Position numbers and translations under genes: made by a program | Notes under the pieces: model-generated | What the model was told of the DNA's origin: nothing | The model's input: only the letters and a program-made list of their open reading frames with translations | The model's database searches: none | Shown: positions 24,896 to 32,730 of the stretch, one piece after another | Layout: the number at the start of each line of letters is the position of its first letter | How positions within the stretch are numbered: position 1 is the first letter of the stretch | NCBI GenBank assembly: GCA_903847975.1 | Contig: CAINFC010000004.1 | Location: 1 to 59,116, forward strand | Direction of reading: 5' to 3' | DNA: 59,116 nt | Origin: an uncultured Acidobacteriota bacterium | GTDB taxonomy: Bacteria > Acidobacteriota > UBA6911 > CAINFC01

Positions 24896-24924
24896 TTGGG
24901 AAAGAACCCGGCGCCCGGTATAAT
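24896..24924 (+). promoter_or_regulatory. Sigma70-like promoter of the secreted carbonic anhydrase
   Basis: TTGGGA (24896-24901) and a perfect TATAAT (24919-24924) are 17 bases apart. The start would be near 24931, and the AAGGGAG ribosome site at 24941 lies in the short leader of the gene at 24953. Confidence 0.7.
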
Positions 24925-24952
24925 TTCTCTCGGACCATACAAGGGAGTACCT

Positions 24953-25720
24953 ATGCGTAATTCAAAATCCTTGATCGGCTTGCTGCTGCTTGCTTTATTT
25001 CTTTTTTCGGCGATGGGATCCTCTTCTTCCCCGTCGATCGAAGCCAAGGTTTACCCGGATGCCGCCCTGAAGCTGCTGAAACAGGGAAATGCCCGGTTTG
25101 TGTCCGGGAAAAGCCTGCACCGGAACCAGACGCGGGTAAGGCGGCACGAAACCGCCGTGAAAGGGCAAAAGCCCTTTGCCGCCATTCTTTCCTGCTCCGA
25201 CTCGCGGGTTCCTCCGGAAATCCTTTTTGACCAGGGGATCGGGGATCTGTTCGTAATCCGGGTCGCCGGGAATGTGGCCGACACCAATGAAATAGGTACC
25301 CTTGAATACGGTGTGGAGCACCTGGGATCCACCCTGGTAGTGGTGATGGGACATACCCGGTGCGGGGCGGTCACCGCTGTGGCCACCGGAGCCGAAGCCC
25401 GGGACAATGTCCTCAAGCTGGTCGAACACATCGTGCCGGCGGTAAAAAAGGCCAGGGAGCTGAATCCCACTCTGCAGGGGGAATCGCTGGTGCCCGAGGC
25501 CACCAAAGCCAATATCTTCCAGTCCATGGAGGATATTTTCAGGAAAAGTCATCTGCTGCGGGAAAAAGTGTCCTGTGGGGGAACCGCCCTGGTGGGGGCA
25601 CTCTACGATATTGACTCGGGGAAGGTCGTATGGCTGGGAGCCCACCCCGAGGAGAAAAAGCTGATCGAGGAAATCCGTAAGGCTGCTCCTGCACCGGAAA
25701 AACCGCCCGCTGAAAAGTAA
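24953..25720 (+). CDS. Beta-class carbonic anhydrase, exported
   Basis: A 255-residue zinc enzyme for CO2/bicarbonate interconversion. Active-site motifs are standard: SCSDSRVPPE (C81, D83, R85) and GHTRCGAV (H134, C137). A signal peptide or lipoprotein-like N-terminus (LIGLLLLALFLFSAMGSSSS) points to the periplasm. ATG at 24953 is chosen for its AAGGGAG site and the promoter just before it. It is the second beta-carbonic anhydrase in the window and, unlike the one at 10894, a canonical one. The C-terminus is lysine/proline-rich. Confidence 0.9.
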   Translation: MRNSKSLIGLLLLALFLFSAMGSSSSPSIEAKVYPDAALKLLKQGNARFVSGKSLHRNQTRVRRHETAVKGQKPFAAILSCSDSRVPPEILFDQGIGDLFVIRVAGNVADTNEIGTLEYGVEHLGSTLVVVMGHTRCGAVTAVATGAEARDNVLKLVEHIVPAVKKARELNPTLQGESLVPEATKANIFQSMEDIFRKSHLLREKVSCGGTALVGALYDIDSGKVVWLGAHPEEKKLIEEIRKAAPAPEKPPAEK

Positions 25721-25796
25721 ACCGCTTGAAGATCGTTGCCTTTTTCCTCTGCATTTTTTCCGAAGAAAGGGGAGAAAGGATTCATTTGGAAGGGTT

Positions 25797-27494
25797 ATGA
25801 GTTTTATATATATGATGAAAATTTTTTCCATCCGGCGGCGGCCGGCGGCCGTTTTCTTTTTCCTGTGTTTTGCGTCCCTCTGCCCGGCGCAAAATGCCGC
25901 ACCTCCTTCCCGTCCTGCAGGGTCTTCGGCCGAGGAGCGCCCTACGGACCAGAAAGCGTTCCAGGAGGCCATGCGCACCGTGGATCTGCAGAAGAAGCAG
26001 GCGGCCTTGGACGCCTTCGTGAAGGCCTACCCGAAGAGCGCCTCGGTCAAAACGGCGCAATGGGAAGCCCTGAGCGCGCTGATCAAAAGCCGGCCGGAAC
26101 AGAAGCAGGACATCCTCCGCCGTGCGGAAAAGCTGCTGAAGGGAACCAGGGGATCGACCCGGAGCCGCTATTGCAATTCGATCGCCACCGCCCTGGCCGA
26201 TGCCGGCATTTTCCTGGATCAGGCGGAGCAATATGCCCGTAAGGGAATCAAGGCCACCAACCAATCGAAGTACCTCGCCGAGCAGAGAGCCGATTATTTA
26301 CGCCGCAAGCAGACCGCTCCGCCCCAGAGCAGCATGATCAAACGCTATCAGACCACTCTGGCCGGCAGCCAGGCAACACTGGGAAGGATTCTTTGGAAGC
26401 TGGGCCGGAAAGAGGAGGCGGAAAAATGGCTCACAACCGCCTATGCGGTGAACCAAACCCTGGACGCTGCCTCGTTTCTGGCTCTGGCGGAGCTCTCCGA
26501 AGCCAAAGGGCGGAAAGCGGAAGCCCTGGATTACCTGGTGCAGTCGCGGCTGAGCGGCAAAATTTCCGCCGATGGCCGGAAGAAGTTTGCCGAACTCTAC
26601 CGGGATACTCATCAGGGATCGACGGAAGGGATGGAGGAGTTTCTGGATGCCAGGTACAGCCAGCTGTACCCGAATCCGGTGAAGCACGAGAAATTCAGCC
26701 CGACCGCTTCGCGAAGCGACCGGGTCGTTCTGGCGGAGCTTTACACCGGGGCCGGATGCCCGCCCTGTGCCGGTGCCGATCTGGCTTTCGATGCGGCCAT
26801 GGAGCGTTACAGCCGCAGCGAGCTCGCCGTGGTCGTTTACCATCTGCACGTTCCCCGTCCGGATCCGATGACCAACCCCGATACCGTAGCGCGGGGCAAA
26901 CAGGTTCAGGTCCGGGGCACCCCCAGTTACGCCATTGACGGGAAGCTGAGCGTCGGCGGCGGCGGGCGGGATGAGAGCCAGGAATTTTTCGAGGAGCGCC
27001 TGCGCAAGCCGATCGATCAGCGCCTGGAGGAGCCGGCCCAGGCAAAGCTTTCCCTGGAGGCGGTACGGGACGGAAAGTCCGTGCGGGTCAAAGCTTCTGT
27101 TCCCGAAATCAAGGCTCCTTCTCCGGACCTCCAGCTACAGATTGCCCTGGTGGAAAACCAGATCCGCTATTCGGGGGAAAACGGCATACGCAATCATGCC
27201 ATGGTGGTTCGCAGTCTGGCCGGTTTCAAAATGGACGGCAGCCTGTCGGCGGGCATCGAGCACTCCTTCGACCTGGAGAAGATCGAGCAGGACCTTAAGG
27301 TTTACCTGGATAAATTCGAAAATGAGAACGAGCGGTTCGGGAAGTTCAGCTTCCTGGAAAAAAAGAGCCGGATCCATCGGGAACAGCTGGGGGTGGTGGC
27401 CTTCCTGGAAGACGCCAAGTCCAAAACCGTGCTGCAGGCCGTCCAGATGATGCTGCCTGCGAAAAAGGAGGGTAAAAGTGAAAGCGAAGAATAA
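25797..27494 (+). CDS. Exported protein with helical repeats and thioredoxin-like CPPC domain
   Basis: A 565-residue protein. The signal peptide (AVFFFLCFASLCPAQ) places it in the periplasm. Residues ~45-290 are helical, TPR-like repeats (YLAEQRADYLRR, WKLGRKEEAEKWLTTAY, AEALDYLVQSRL). A thioredoxin-like segment follows: VLAELYTGAGCPPCAGADLAFD, with redox cysteines C321 and C324, and a cis-proline-like VRGTPSYAIDG. The C-terminal ~170 residues are beta-rich (AKLSLEAVRDGKSVRVKASV). This arrangement suggests a thiol oxidoreductase on a protein-binding scaffold. The next gene, a lone DsbD N-terminal-type domain, overlaps it by 17 bases, so the two probably act together. Confidence 0.75.
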   Translation: MSFIYMMKIFSIRRRPAAVFFFLCFASLCPAQNAAPPSRPAGSSAEERPTDQKAFQEAMRTVDLQKKQAALDAFVKAYPKSASVKTAQWEALSALIKSRPEQKQDILRRAEKLLKGTRGSTRSRYCNSIATALADAGIFLDQAEQYARKGIKATNQSKYLAEQRADYLRRKQTAPPQSSMIKRYQTTLAGSQATLGRILWKLGRKEEAEKWLTTAYAVNQTLDAASFLALAELSEAKGRKAEALDYLVQSRLSGKISADGRKKFAELYRDTHQGSTEGMEEFLDARYSQLYPNPVKHEKFSPTASRSDRVVLAELYTGAGCPPCAGADLAFDAAMERYSRSELAVVVYHLHVPRPDPMTNPDTVARGKQVQVRGTPSYAIDGKLSVGGGGRDESQEFFEERLRKPIDQRLEEPAQAKLSLEAVRDGKSVRVKASVPEIKAPSPDLQLQIALVENQIRYSGENGIRNHAMVVRSLAGFKMDGSLSAGIEHSFDLEKIEQDLKVYLDKFENENERFGKFSFLEKKSRIHREQLGVVAFLEDAKSKTVLQAVQMMLPAKKEGKSESEE

Positions 27495-27996
27495 TAATTG
27501 TACGGCGGCCTGCCTGGCGCTGCTGATGCTTGCCCTGGCCGGCTCCGCTTCCGCCTACCAGGGGTTGCCTGCCAATCCCATCCGCTGGTCGGTTAAGGAT
27601 GCCGGGCCGAAAAAGCCTCTCCCGGCCGGCTCCTCTTTTTCCTTGCAGATCCTGGCCCATATCACTCCGGGGTGGCACCTTTACTCGACCAGCCAGCCGG
27701 AAGGCGGGCCGATACCCACCCGGGTCTGGCTCGCGGAAGGGCAGGTTTTTCAGCCGGCCAAGGAGCTGCAATTTCCCGTGCCACACAAGATGTTCGACAA
27801 GAATTTCGAAATGGATGTGGAGTATTACGAGGAGTCTCCCACCTTCACCCTGTTCCTGAAGGTGGCGCCCAAAACACCGCCGGGGAAGCATACGCTGGTG
27901 GTCCAGGCCCGATTCCAGGCCTGCAACGATAAAGTTTGCCTCCCTCCGCGTACCGAAAAGATCTCCCTGGATGTGGAAGTGGCTGCCGGAAAATAG
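27478..27996 (+). CDS. DsbD N-terminal-domain-like protein, exported
   Basis: A 172-residue exported protein; signal peptide ends near SASA. It matches the N-terminal thiol-exchange domain of DsbD: GWHLYSTSQPEGG, LEFPxPHKMFD-type segment, and FQACNDKVCLPP with C149 and C154 in the place of the DsbD cysteine pair. The membrane and thioredoxin domains of full DsbD are absent here, so it stands alone. GTG at 27478 follows GGAGG and overlaps the upstream redox gene. Inferred role: reductant carrier for the CPPC protein. Confidence 0.78.
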   Translation: MKAKNNNCTAACLALLMLALAGSASAYQGLPANPIRWSVKDAGPKKPLPAGSSFSLQILAHITPGWHLYSTSQPEGGPIPTRVWLAEGQVFQPAKELQFPVPHKMFDKNFEMDVEYYEESPTFTLFLKVAPKTPPGKHTLVVQARFQACNDKVCLPPRTEKISLDVEVAAGK

Positions 27997-28018
27997 CCGC
28001 TGGGCAAGGAAGAAGGAA

Positions 28019-28789
28019 ATGAAAAGCAAGTCGCCCGTACCCCGGGAAATGGCCCGCCGCGGAGAAGAGGCTCTGAAAGCGCAGGCGGATCCGAAGAAGG
28101 CGGAGGGAGCCTACCGTTATTTCAAAGCGTACGACCAGGTCCGCTTTTACGGAGTCGGCTCGGAGGCGGTGCGGGATCTGGCGGCGGAAGTCTACGAGGG
28201 GGTGCGCCGGGACTGGGGCCTGCCGGAGGTTCTCTCCCATTGCGAAATCCTGCTGCAGAGTCCGTTTCATGAGGCGAAAGGCCTGGGGATCCTGGTGCTG
28301 GCCCGGTACAAAAAGCAGCTAACCGCCGATTTTCTGGAAACTCTCCACCGCTGGCTTTCCGAAGATCGGCTCAGCAGCTGGGCTCTGGTGGATATCAGCT
28401 GCCCGGAGCTGCTGGGGGCCCTTCTGGAGAAGGATCCCGGGCTTGCGGAAGCACTCGAGCCCTGGGCCCGGTCCGAAAACCGCTGGGTCCGGCGCGCCTC
28501 GCTGGTGGCGTTTCTCCAGCCGGCCAGGCGAAACAAGCTGCACGACGCGATCTTCCGGATGTCGGCCCGTCATTTTGCGGACCGGGATGACCTGATCCAG
28601 AAAGCAAACGGCTGGCTGCTGCGCGAGGCGGGCAAAGTGGACGAACCGCGGTTGGAGCGGTTTCTGCTGCAGCACGGGCCGGCCATACCGCGCACCACCC
28701 TGCGCTATGCCATCGAACGCTTCGAAGAGAGCCGCCGCAAGGCCATCCTGGAACGGACCCGGCCGCCTCGCGCGAAGGGGAGCGCCTGA
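28019..28789 (+). CDS. AlkD-like DNA alkylation repair protein (HEAT-like)
   Basis: A 256-residue helical protein of the DNA alkylation repair (AlkD/AlkC) family, glycosylases that release alkylated bases. Signatures: YRYFKAYDQVRFYGVGSEAVR near the N-terminus, SSWALVDISCPELLG (W and D in the positions of the catalytic site) and SENRWVRRASLVAFLQPAR. ATG at 28019 follows AAGGAAGAAGG. It lies 22 bases after the DsbD-N-like gene and may be co-transcribed, though no functional link is evident. Confidence 0.85.
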   Translation: MKSKSPVPREMARRGEEALKAQADPKKAEGAYRYFKAYDQVRFYGVGSEAVRDLAAEVYEGVRRDWGLPEVLSHCEILLQSPFHEAKGLGILVLARYKKQLTADFLETLHRWLSEDRLSSWALVDISCPELLGALLEKDPGLAEALEPWARSENRWVRRASLVAFLQPARRNKLHDAIFRMSARHFADRDDLIQKANGWLLREAGKVDEPRLERFLLQHGPAIPRTTLRYAIERFEESRRKAILERTRPPRAKGSA

Positions 28790-28876
28790 CCTCCTCCCGA
28801 TTCCCGTTCTTTCGGTCTTCCCGTGAAATCGCCGCCATCCTTTTCCCCGCTGCATCCTTGGGGGCTCCTTTTATGT

Positions 28877-28905
28877 TTGAATACGCCGTAAATTGTCCGT
28901 ATACT
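28877..28905 (+). promoter_or_regulatory. Sigma70-like promoter of the CPBP/radical SAM unit
   Basis: TTGAAT (28877-28882) and TATACT (28900-28905) are 17 bases apart, inside an AT-rich island. The predicted start (28911-28913) coincides with the ATG of a 29-codon open frame at 28912. Confidence 0.65.
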
Positions 28906-28911
28906 TGCGAA

Positions 28912-29001
28912 ATGGTAAAGAAATATATAAAAGCGAACTACTATTCCTGTCGGCCGGTTTCTGCAGAAGAAACTTTTGTGAAAGCCTGCCGGGTGCGTTG
29001 A
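28912..29001 (+). CDS. Candidate leaderless 29-residue peptide upstream of the CPBP gene
   Basis: An open frame of 29 codons starts at the predicted transcription start of the unit and ends 12 bases before the CPBP ATG. The peptide begins MVKKYIKANYYSCR, has two cysteines (residues 13 and 26) and ends KACRVR; it is basic and short. There is no ribosome site, as expected for a leaderless mRNA. It could be a precursor peptide for the downstream radical SAM enzyme, a regulatory leader peptide, or simply untranslated leader. Evidence is position only. Confidence 0.3.
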   Translation: MVKKYIKANYYSCRPVSAEETFVKACRVR

Positions 29002-29013
29002 CGATATCAAGCC

Positions 29014-29991
29014 ATGGACAAGAAGGATACCGATACGCCTCGCCTTCCCGAGGGGCCCGGGCCCGGGGACGGCCGGCTGACCGGGCCGGTTGGAGACGAG
29101 GATCACCTCGAGTATTTCCGCCGTCAGGCGGAACGGATTACCCGCGGTAAATATCACGAGGCTGCGGAAGTGCACGAGGTTTCGAGCTGGCCGGGGGTTT
29201 CGCCGGGGGTGGCACGTTTCGCCGAGTCCTTCGGCCTGATGGCCGTCAAGCTGGAGGCGCGCGAGCACGCGCTGGAGGCAACCATCGAAGACTTGCGGCG
29301 CGCCAATGAGCAGCTGGCCGAATCGCTCAAGCTCCGCCAGGAATTCACCTACATCTTCCTCACCACGGTCGGCGCTCTCGGGCTCTACAGCCTGGTCAAC
29401 AGCCTTCTTGTGGCCACTGTCCAGCTTTCGAGCCTCGTGGCGCGCGTTGTCGAATTCGGCGCACTTCTCTCGATCTTCGGGTTCATCCGGACGAGCCGGA
29501 TTCCGCCCGGCTCGCTTGGCCTGACCACGGTTCGGGCCCGCCAGTCGATTGCCGAATCCCTGGTTGCGACCGCTCCGATCGTGGCGCTTCTCTTCGCCGC
29601 CAAGGCTTGGATGCTGAGCCGCGGCATCCTCTGGGCCGGCGATTCCCTATTTACCTGGCTGGCTCTCGACTGGACCTACGCCCTCTATCTGGTGGTTGCG
29701 CCGCTCCAGGAGTTCGTGGCCCGGGGCATGATGCAAACCTCGGTCGAGCGGGTGCTGACCGGCCGGCACAGCTGGTTCTGGGCAATCCTCATCGTGGCCC
29801 TCGTTTTTGGCGTTTTTCATCTCCAGGTGTCGGTGCCGATGGCGCTGGTCAGCATGGCCTTCAGCTTCTTCTGGGGGCTGCTCTACAACCGGCATCGGAC
29901 CATCATCGGGGTCAGCATCTCGCACTTCATCATCGGCAACCTGGCCGGCATTCTCGGCCTGTGGGATTTCCTGGTCCGGGCCAGGCTCTAG
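29014..29991 (+). CDS. CPBP-family (CAAX-type) intramembrane protease with coiled-coil N-terminus
   Basis: A 325-residue protein. Residues ~28-110 are cytoplasmic with a coiled coil (LEAREHALEATIEDLRRANE). About six membrane helices follow. The CPBP/Abi glutamic protease motifs are present: LQEFVARGMMQ (E233, R237; first Glu of EExxxR replaced by Gln), FGVFHLQ (H269) and SHFIIGN (H304, N309). The family cleaves peptides or prenylated proteins in the membrane and is common in peptide maturation or immunity. No clear Shine-Dalgarno precedes the ATG. It is followed after 5 bases by the CxxCxxCC protein gene. Leucine codons here are often CTC or CTT, unlike the CTG-rich neighbours. Confidence 0.8.
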   Translation: MDKKDTDTPRLPEGPGPGDGRLTGPVGDEDHLEYFRRQAERITRGKYHEAAEVHEVSSWPGVSPGVARFAESFGLMAVKLEAREHALEATIEDLRRANEQLAESLKLRQEFTYIFLTTVGALGLYSLVNSLLVATVQLSSLVARVVEFGALLSIFGFIRTSRIPPGSLGLTTVRARQSIAESLVATAPIVALLFAAKAWMLSRGILWAGDSLFTWLALDWTYALYLVVAPLQEFVARGMMQTSVERVLTGRHSWFWAILIVALVFGVFHLQVSVPMALVSMAFSFFWGLLYNRHRTIIGVSISHFIIGNLAGILGLWDFLVRARL

Positions 29992-29996
29992 CTCCT

Positions 29997-30542
29997 ATGA
30001 TAAACGCCGGCCCGGACCAACGGCATGCGCCGCGTCTCTCTCCCTTTCTTTGGGCGGCGGCCCGCCTCGGTTACCACGCGTTCGTGATTGCCGGCATGAT
30101 GACCGGCGGCCTTTTCTTCTTCCTGGTCGCGCCGGTCAGCTCATGGGTCTTTCTGGGTACCTGGCGGTTCTGGCGGTATTGGCCGGTCTATCCGGGACTT
30201 ATCGCTCAGCCCTACAAACTGCTCCGGCGGTTGCTGCGGGATCCCCGGGCCTACGCTTTCGACTTCTCGGTGCCGCTCACCGCGCCGCCGCTCCACGGTC
30301 CGGCGGGGGGCGGTTTCCGCCTCCAGGCGTCCTGGGCGCACGGCGCGATCGGCTGCCACGGTTGCGCGCGGTGCTGCGAATATCTGGGGTGTCCCCTGCT
30401 CGACCGGGAATCGCGGCAGTGCCTCTCCTTCGGCTCCTTTCACTGGCGCTATTTCACCTGCGGTGCCTTTCCGGCCGGGCAGACGGACATCTCCCGCTAC
30501 CAATGCCCGAAGTGGGAGCTGGTGCCCGGGGAGGAGCGATGA
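29997..30542 (+). CDS. Membrane protein with CxxCxxCC (YkgJ-like) cysteine cluster
   Basis: A 181-residue protein. A hydrophobic segment at about 27-53 (HAFVIAGMMTGGLFFFLVAP) is followed by a basic region and a cysteine-rich C-terminus: C120, C123, C126 and C127 in GCHGCARCCEYLGC, then C132, C142, C155 (FTCGAFP) and C170. The CxxCxxCC core matches the YkgJ-type Fe/Zn-binding cluster family. It probably binds a metal or Fe-S cluster at the membrane. Its stop overlaps the radical SAM start (ATGA), so it is translationally coupled to it and likely assists that enzyme. The exact function is unknown. Confidence 0.72.
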   Translation: MINAGPDQRHAPRLSPFLWAAARLGYHAFVIAGMMTGGLFFFLVAPVSSWVFLGTWRFWRYWPVYPGLIAQPYKLLRRLLRDPRAYAFDFSVPLTAPPLHGPAGGGFRLQASWAHGAIGCHGCARCCEYLGCPLLDRESRQCLSFGSFHWRYFTCGAFPAGQTDISRYQCPKWELVPGEER

Positions 30543-31768
30543 TGCCACCCGCCCGGAAACCACTTCCGTTCCTGCAGGTGCTGTGGCGGCTCCTGCGCGA
30601 GAGCCGGGGGATCGCCCGCGTCGCTGCGCCGCGAAAGACAGTCCACTACCTGACGGCCCTGTGGCGGGAGAAATGCCTCGCCTTCGACGGCAAGGTTGTA
30701 ATCAACATGTTCTTTCCGCCCTTTCCGGGACGCGCTTTTCTTCCGATCGTTGCCGACTGCCTCGATTTCCCGGGGAGCGTTCATCTGGCGGTCACCAACC
30801 GCTGTCATCAGCTCTGCCGCTACTGCAACCTGGGCGCCTCTCCGCCGCGGGATCTCTCCACCGCGCAGATGCTCGACATCCTGAAGCAGGTCCAGGATCT
30901 GACCGCACCGATCATCGGCTTCACGGGCGGCGAGGCACTGATGCGCGAGGACATCGAGACGCTCCTGGCCGGGGTCGACGACCGCTCCTCGACCATTCTC
31001 TACACTTCGGGCACCGGCCTGACCGCCGCGAAGGCTCTCTCTCTCAAGCGCGCCGGCCTATTCGCGATCTCGATCAGCCTCGATCATGCGGACCGCGCCG
31101 TCAACGATGCGCACCGATTCCCCGGCAGTCACGACGCGGCGCTCCGCGGCATCCAGAACGCGCTCGCGGCCGGGCTCTTCACGGTCGCCTCGGTTGTCGT
31201 CTCCGGGGAAACCCTCGAATCGTTCCCGAGCTATCTGGCGTTCGCCAACCAGCTCGGGGTACACGGGATCCGGGTACTCGACATCATCCCGAGCGGCGCC
31301 TGTATCGACCGGCCGCCCCTCGATGCACGGTCACGCGCGCGGCTGATCGAATGGTGCGAGGCCGCCAACCGCGACCCCTCGCTGCCGCAGATCACCTGCA
31401 TGGCGCGCCTGGAGGGGCCGGATCAGTTCGGCTGCGGTGCCGGCGGGGTCTATCACATGTACATCGACGGCGAGGGATACCTGCGGCCCTGCGATTTCAT
31501 CCCGATCCGGTTCGGGAATCTGGCGGAGGAGCCGCTGGCGGTCGTTTACCGCCGGATGCGCCGCTATTTCCCCCGCACCCGGGACTTCTGTTTCATGAAA
31601 CGCCACAGCCGGCGGCTGGCGGCACTCCTCGGCGGCCGGCCCTGCCTGCCGTGGACCGAGGCTGTCGGTTTTCTCGAAGCGGTCCGGAACGATCCGCCGC
31701 CCCGAATGTTTACGCGGATTCACGGCAATCATTTTCACAGCAGCACGCGCGGCAGTTCCGGTAATTAA
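30539..31768 (+). CDS. Radical SAM protein with C-terminal cysteine region (SPASM-like)
   Basis: A 409-residue radical SAM enzyme. The cluster motif is CHQLCRYC (C89, C93, C96). GFTGGEALMREDIE and YTSGTGLT, ISISLDHAD are the expected SAM-barrel segments. The C-terminal part has FGCGAGG, YIDGEGYLRPCDFIPIRFGNL and CFMKRH, like the auxiliary-cluster (SPASM/twitch) region of enzymes such as PqqE, NirJ and AlbA that modify peptides or cofactors. The ATG at 30539 overlaps the previous stop and follows GGGGAGGAG. A terminator hairpin follows at 31844. The substrate is unknown; a peptide is inferred from the CPBP neighbour. Confidence 0.82.
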   Translation: MMPPARKPLPFLQVLWRLLRESRGIARVAAPRKTVHYLTALWREKCLAFDGKVVINMFFPPFPGRAFLPIVADCLDFPGSVHLAVTNRCHQLCRYCNLGASPPRDLSTAQMLDILKQVQDLTAPIIGFTGGEALMREDIETLLAGVDDRSSTILYTSGTGLTAAKALSLKRAGLFAISISLDHADRAVNDAHRFPGSHDAALRGIQNALAAGLFTVASVVVSGETLESFPSYLAFANQLGVHGIRVLDIIPSGACIDRPPLDARSRARLIEWCEAANRDPSLPQITCMARLEGPDQFGCGAGGVYHMYIDGEGYLRPCDFIPIRFGNLAEEPLAVVYRRMRRYFPRTRDFCFMKRHSRRLAALLGGRPCLPWTEAVGFLEAVRNDPPPRMFTRIHGNHFHSSTRGSSGN

Positions 31769-31843
31769 TCGACCGCCTGAATCAATCGCATCCCTTTCTG
31801 CATGGAACTGCCTACCGCGAGATAAAGCGCACGGAACCCGGAT

Positions 31844-31878
31844 AAGTGGTAAGCAGCCCTAATCTGCTTTCCACTTTT
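31844..31878. terminator. Terminator hairpin after the radical SAM unit
   Basis: AAGTGGTAAGCAG pairs with CTGCTTTCCACTT (one T-T mismatch) around a CCCTAAT loop, followed by TTTT on the plus strand. It lies between convergent genes and could stop both; on the minus strand the trailing bases are ATCC, so plus-strand use is more likely. Confidence 0.6.
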
Positions 31879-31881
31879 CGA

Positions 31882-32526
31882 TTACGCCTGCCGCTTCACC
31901 CAGGCATTCAAGCCAACTGCCAGCAGCCCAAACCCCACCATCTGGATGACATGAAAAACACCATTTTTATCAAAATACCAGAATAGGGCATGCCCGGATG
32001 GACCCACAGCCTGCACCACCGCTGCCACGAGCGTCACCAGCACCGCAGCCGTCATCCAGCCCGCCCCCGGCAGCCGGTTGCGGACGGCAAGATAGCCATA
32101 AACACCCAGGGCAAACAGCATCGCCAGCGCTTCATAGGCGATAAAGGTCAGGAAAGTATACGGAATCAGCACCGAGATCCCGAAAAAACCCAGGCCCAGA
32201 GCAAGCATCAGCGGAAGAATCCGGCGGGCCGCCCCCTCTCCCGCCAGGTCAAACACCGCACCGACGACGAACAGTCCCAACGTCAGCCCCAGCGCCAGGT
32301 TAAGCGGTCTCCAGACCAGCGCGCCGGCCTCCGGGGTCAGCTCCAGGCCGTGGGCCACCGTCCCGAGGAAAGAAGCCACCGCCAGCAGCCGGCACACCCA
32401 CTTCCAGGTTGCCGCCTTAAAACCCGCAATTTTCAATAACTTCCACGGGATGTAAAGCACCATCAGGCCAAGTAAAAAATCCGTACCGGCGGTAACCAGT
32501 TCGATCGGGCTCGGGTTCAGTGTCAT
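31882..32526 (-). CDS. Polytopic membrane protein of unknown function (DUF6962-like)
   Basis: A 214-residue integral membrane protein with about seven helices. Conserved-looking polar residues are TDFLLG near the start, VAHGLEL in the second helix region and GHALFWYFDKNGVFHVIQMVG near the end. The histidine positions in TM2/3 and the last helix recall the CREST/alkaline-ceramidase-like group and DUF6962 proteins, but this is a weak resemblance. The ATG at 32526 gives a natural N-terminus. It is divergent from pilin cluster II and ends against the terminator at 31844. Confidence 0.65.
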   Translation of the reverse strand: MTLNPSPIELVTAGTDFLLGLMVLYIPWKLLKIAGFKAATWKWVCRLLAVASFLGTVAHGLELTPEAGALVWRPLNLALGLTLGLFVVGAVFDLAGEGAARRILPLMLALGLGFFGISVLIPYTFLTFIAYEALAMLFALGVYGYLAVRNRLPGAGWMTAAVLVTLVAAVVQAVGPSGHALFWYFDKNGVFHVIQMVGFGLLAVGLNAWVKRQA

Positions 32527-32691
32527 TATTCCGTTCCTCGTTTGTAACGAATCAGTCTAACAAAAAATCGCGGTTATTCCTTCTCCCCCGTCTCTCTTTC
32601 GGCAGAGGGCAGGCGCGAATCCCCCCGGGAGAGGAGCAACGCCGGACATTACACTCATTGTTCCCGCCACAGTATCGTTGGAACATCTTTT

Positions 32692-32720
32692 TTGGAAATT
32701 ATACAATTAGATAGTATAAT
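32692..32720 (+). promoter_or_regulatory. Sigma70-like promoter of minor-pilin cluster II
   Basis: TTGGAA (32692-32697) and a perfect TATAAT (32715-32720) are 17 bases apart. The expected start (about 32727) lies only a few bases before the candidate ATGs at 32731 and 32740, so the mRNA would be leaderless or nearly so. Confidence 0.7.
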
Positions 32721-32730
32721 AACAATGACC

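Noticed and set aside
28912-31768. Calling the CPBP/radical SAM unit a proven RiPP cluster
   Set aside because: No recognised precursor-binding (RRE) domain or classical precursor was found; only position supports the small peptide, so it is reported as a candidate.
31769-31881. tRNA or small RNA in the gap after the radical SAM unit
   Set aside because: The only structure is a terminator-like hairpin; no cloverleaf or T-loop sequence is present.
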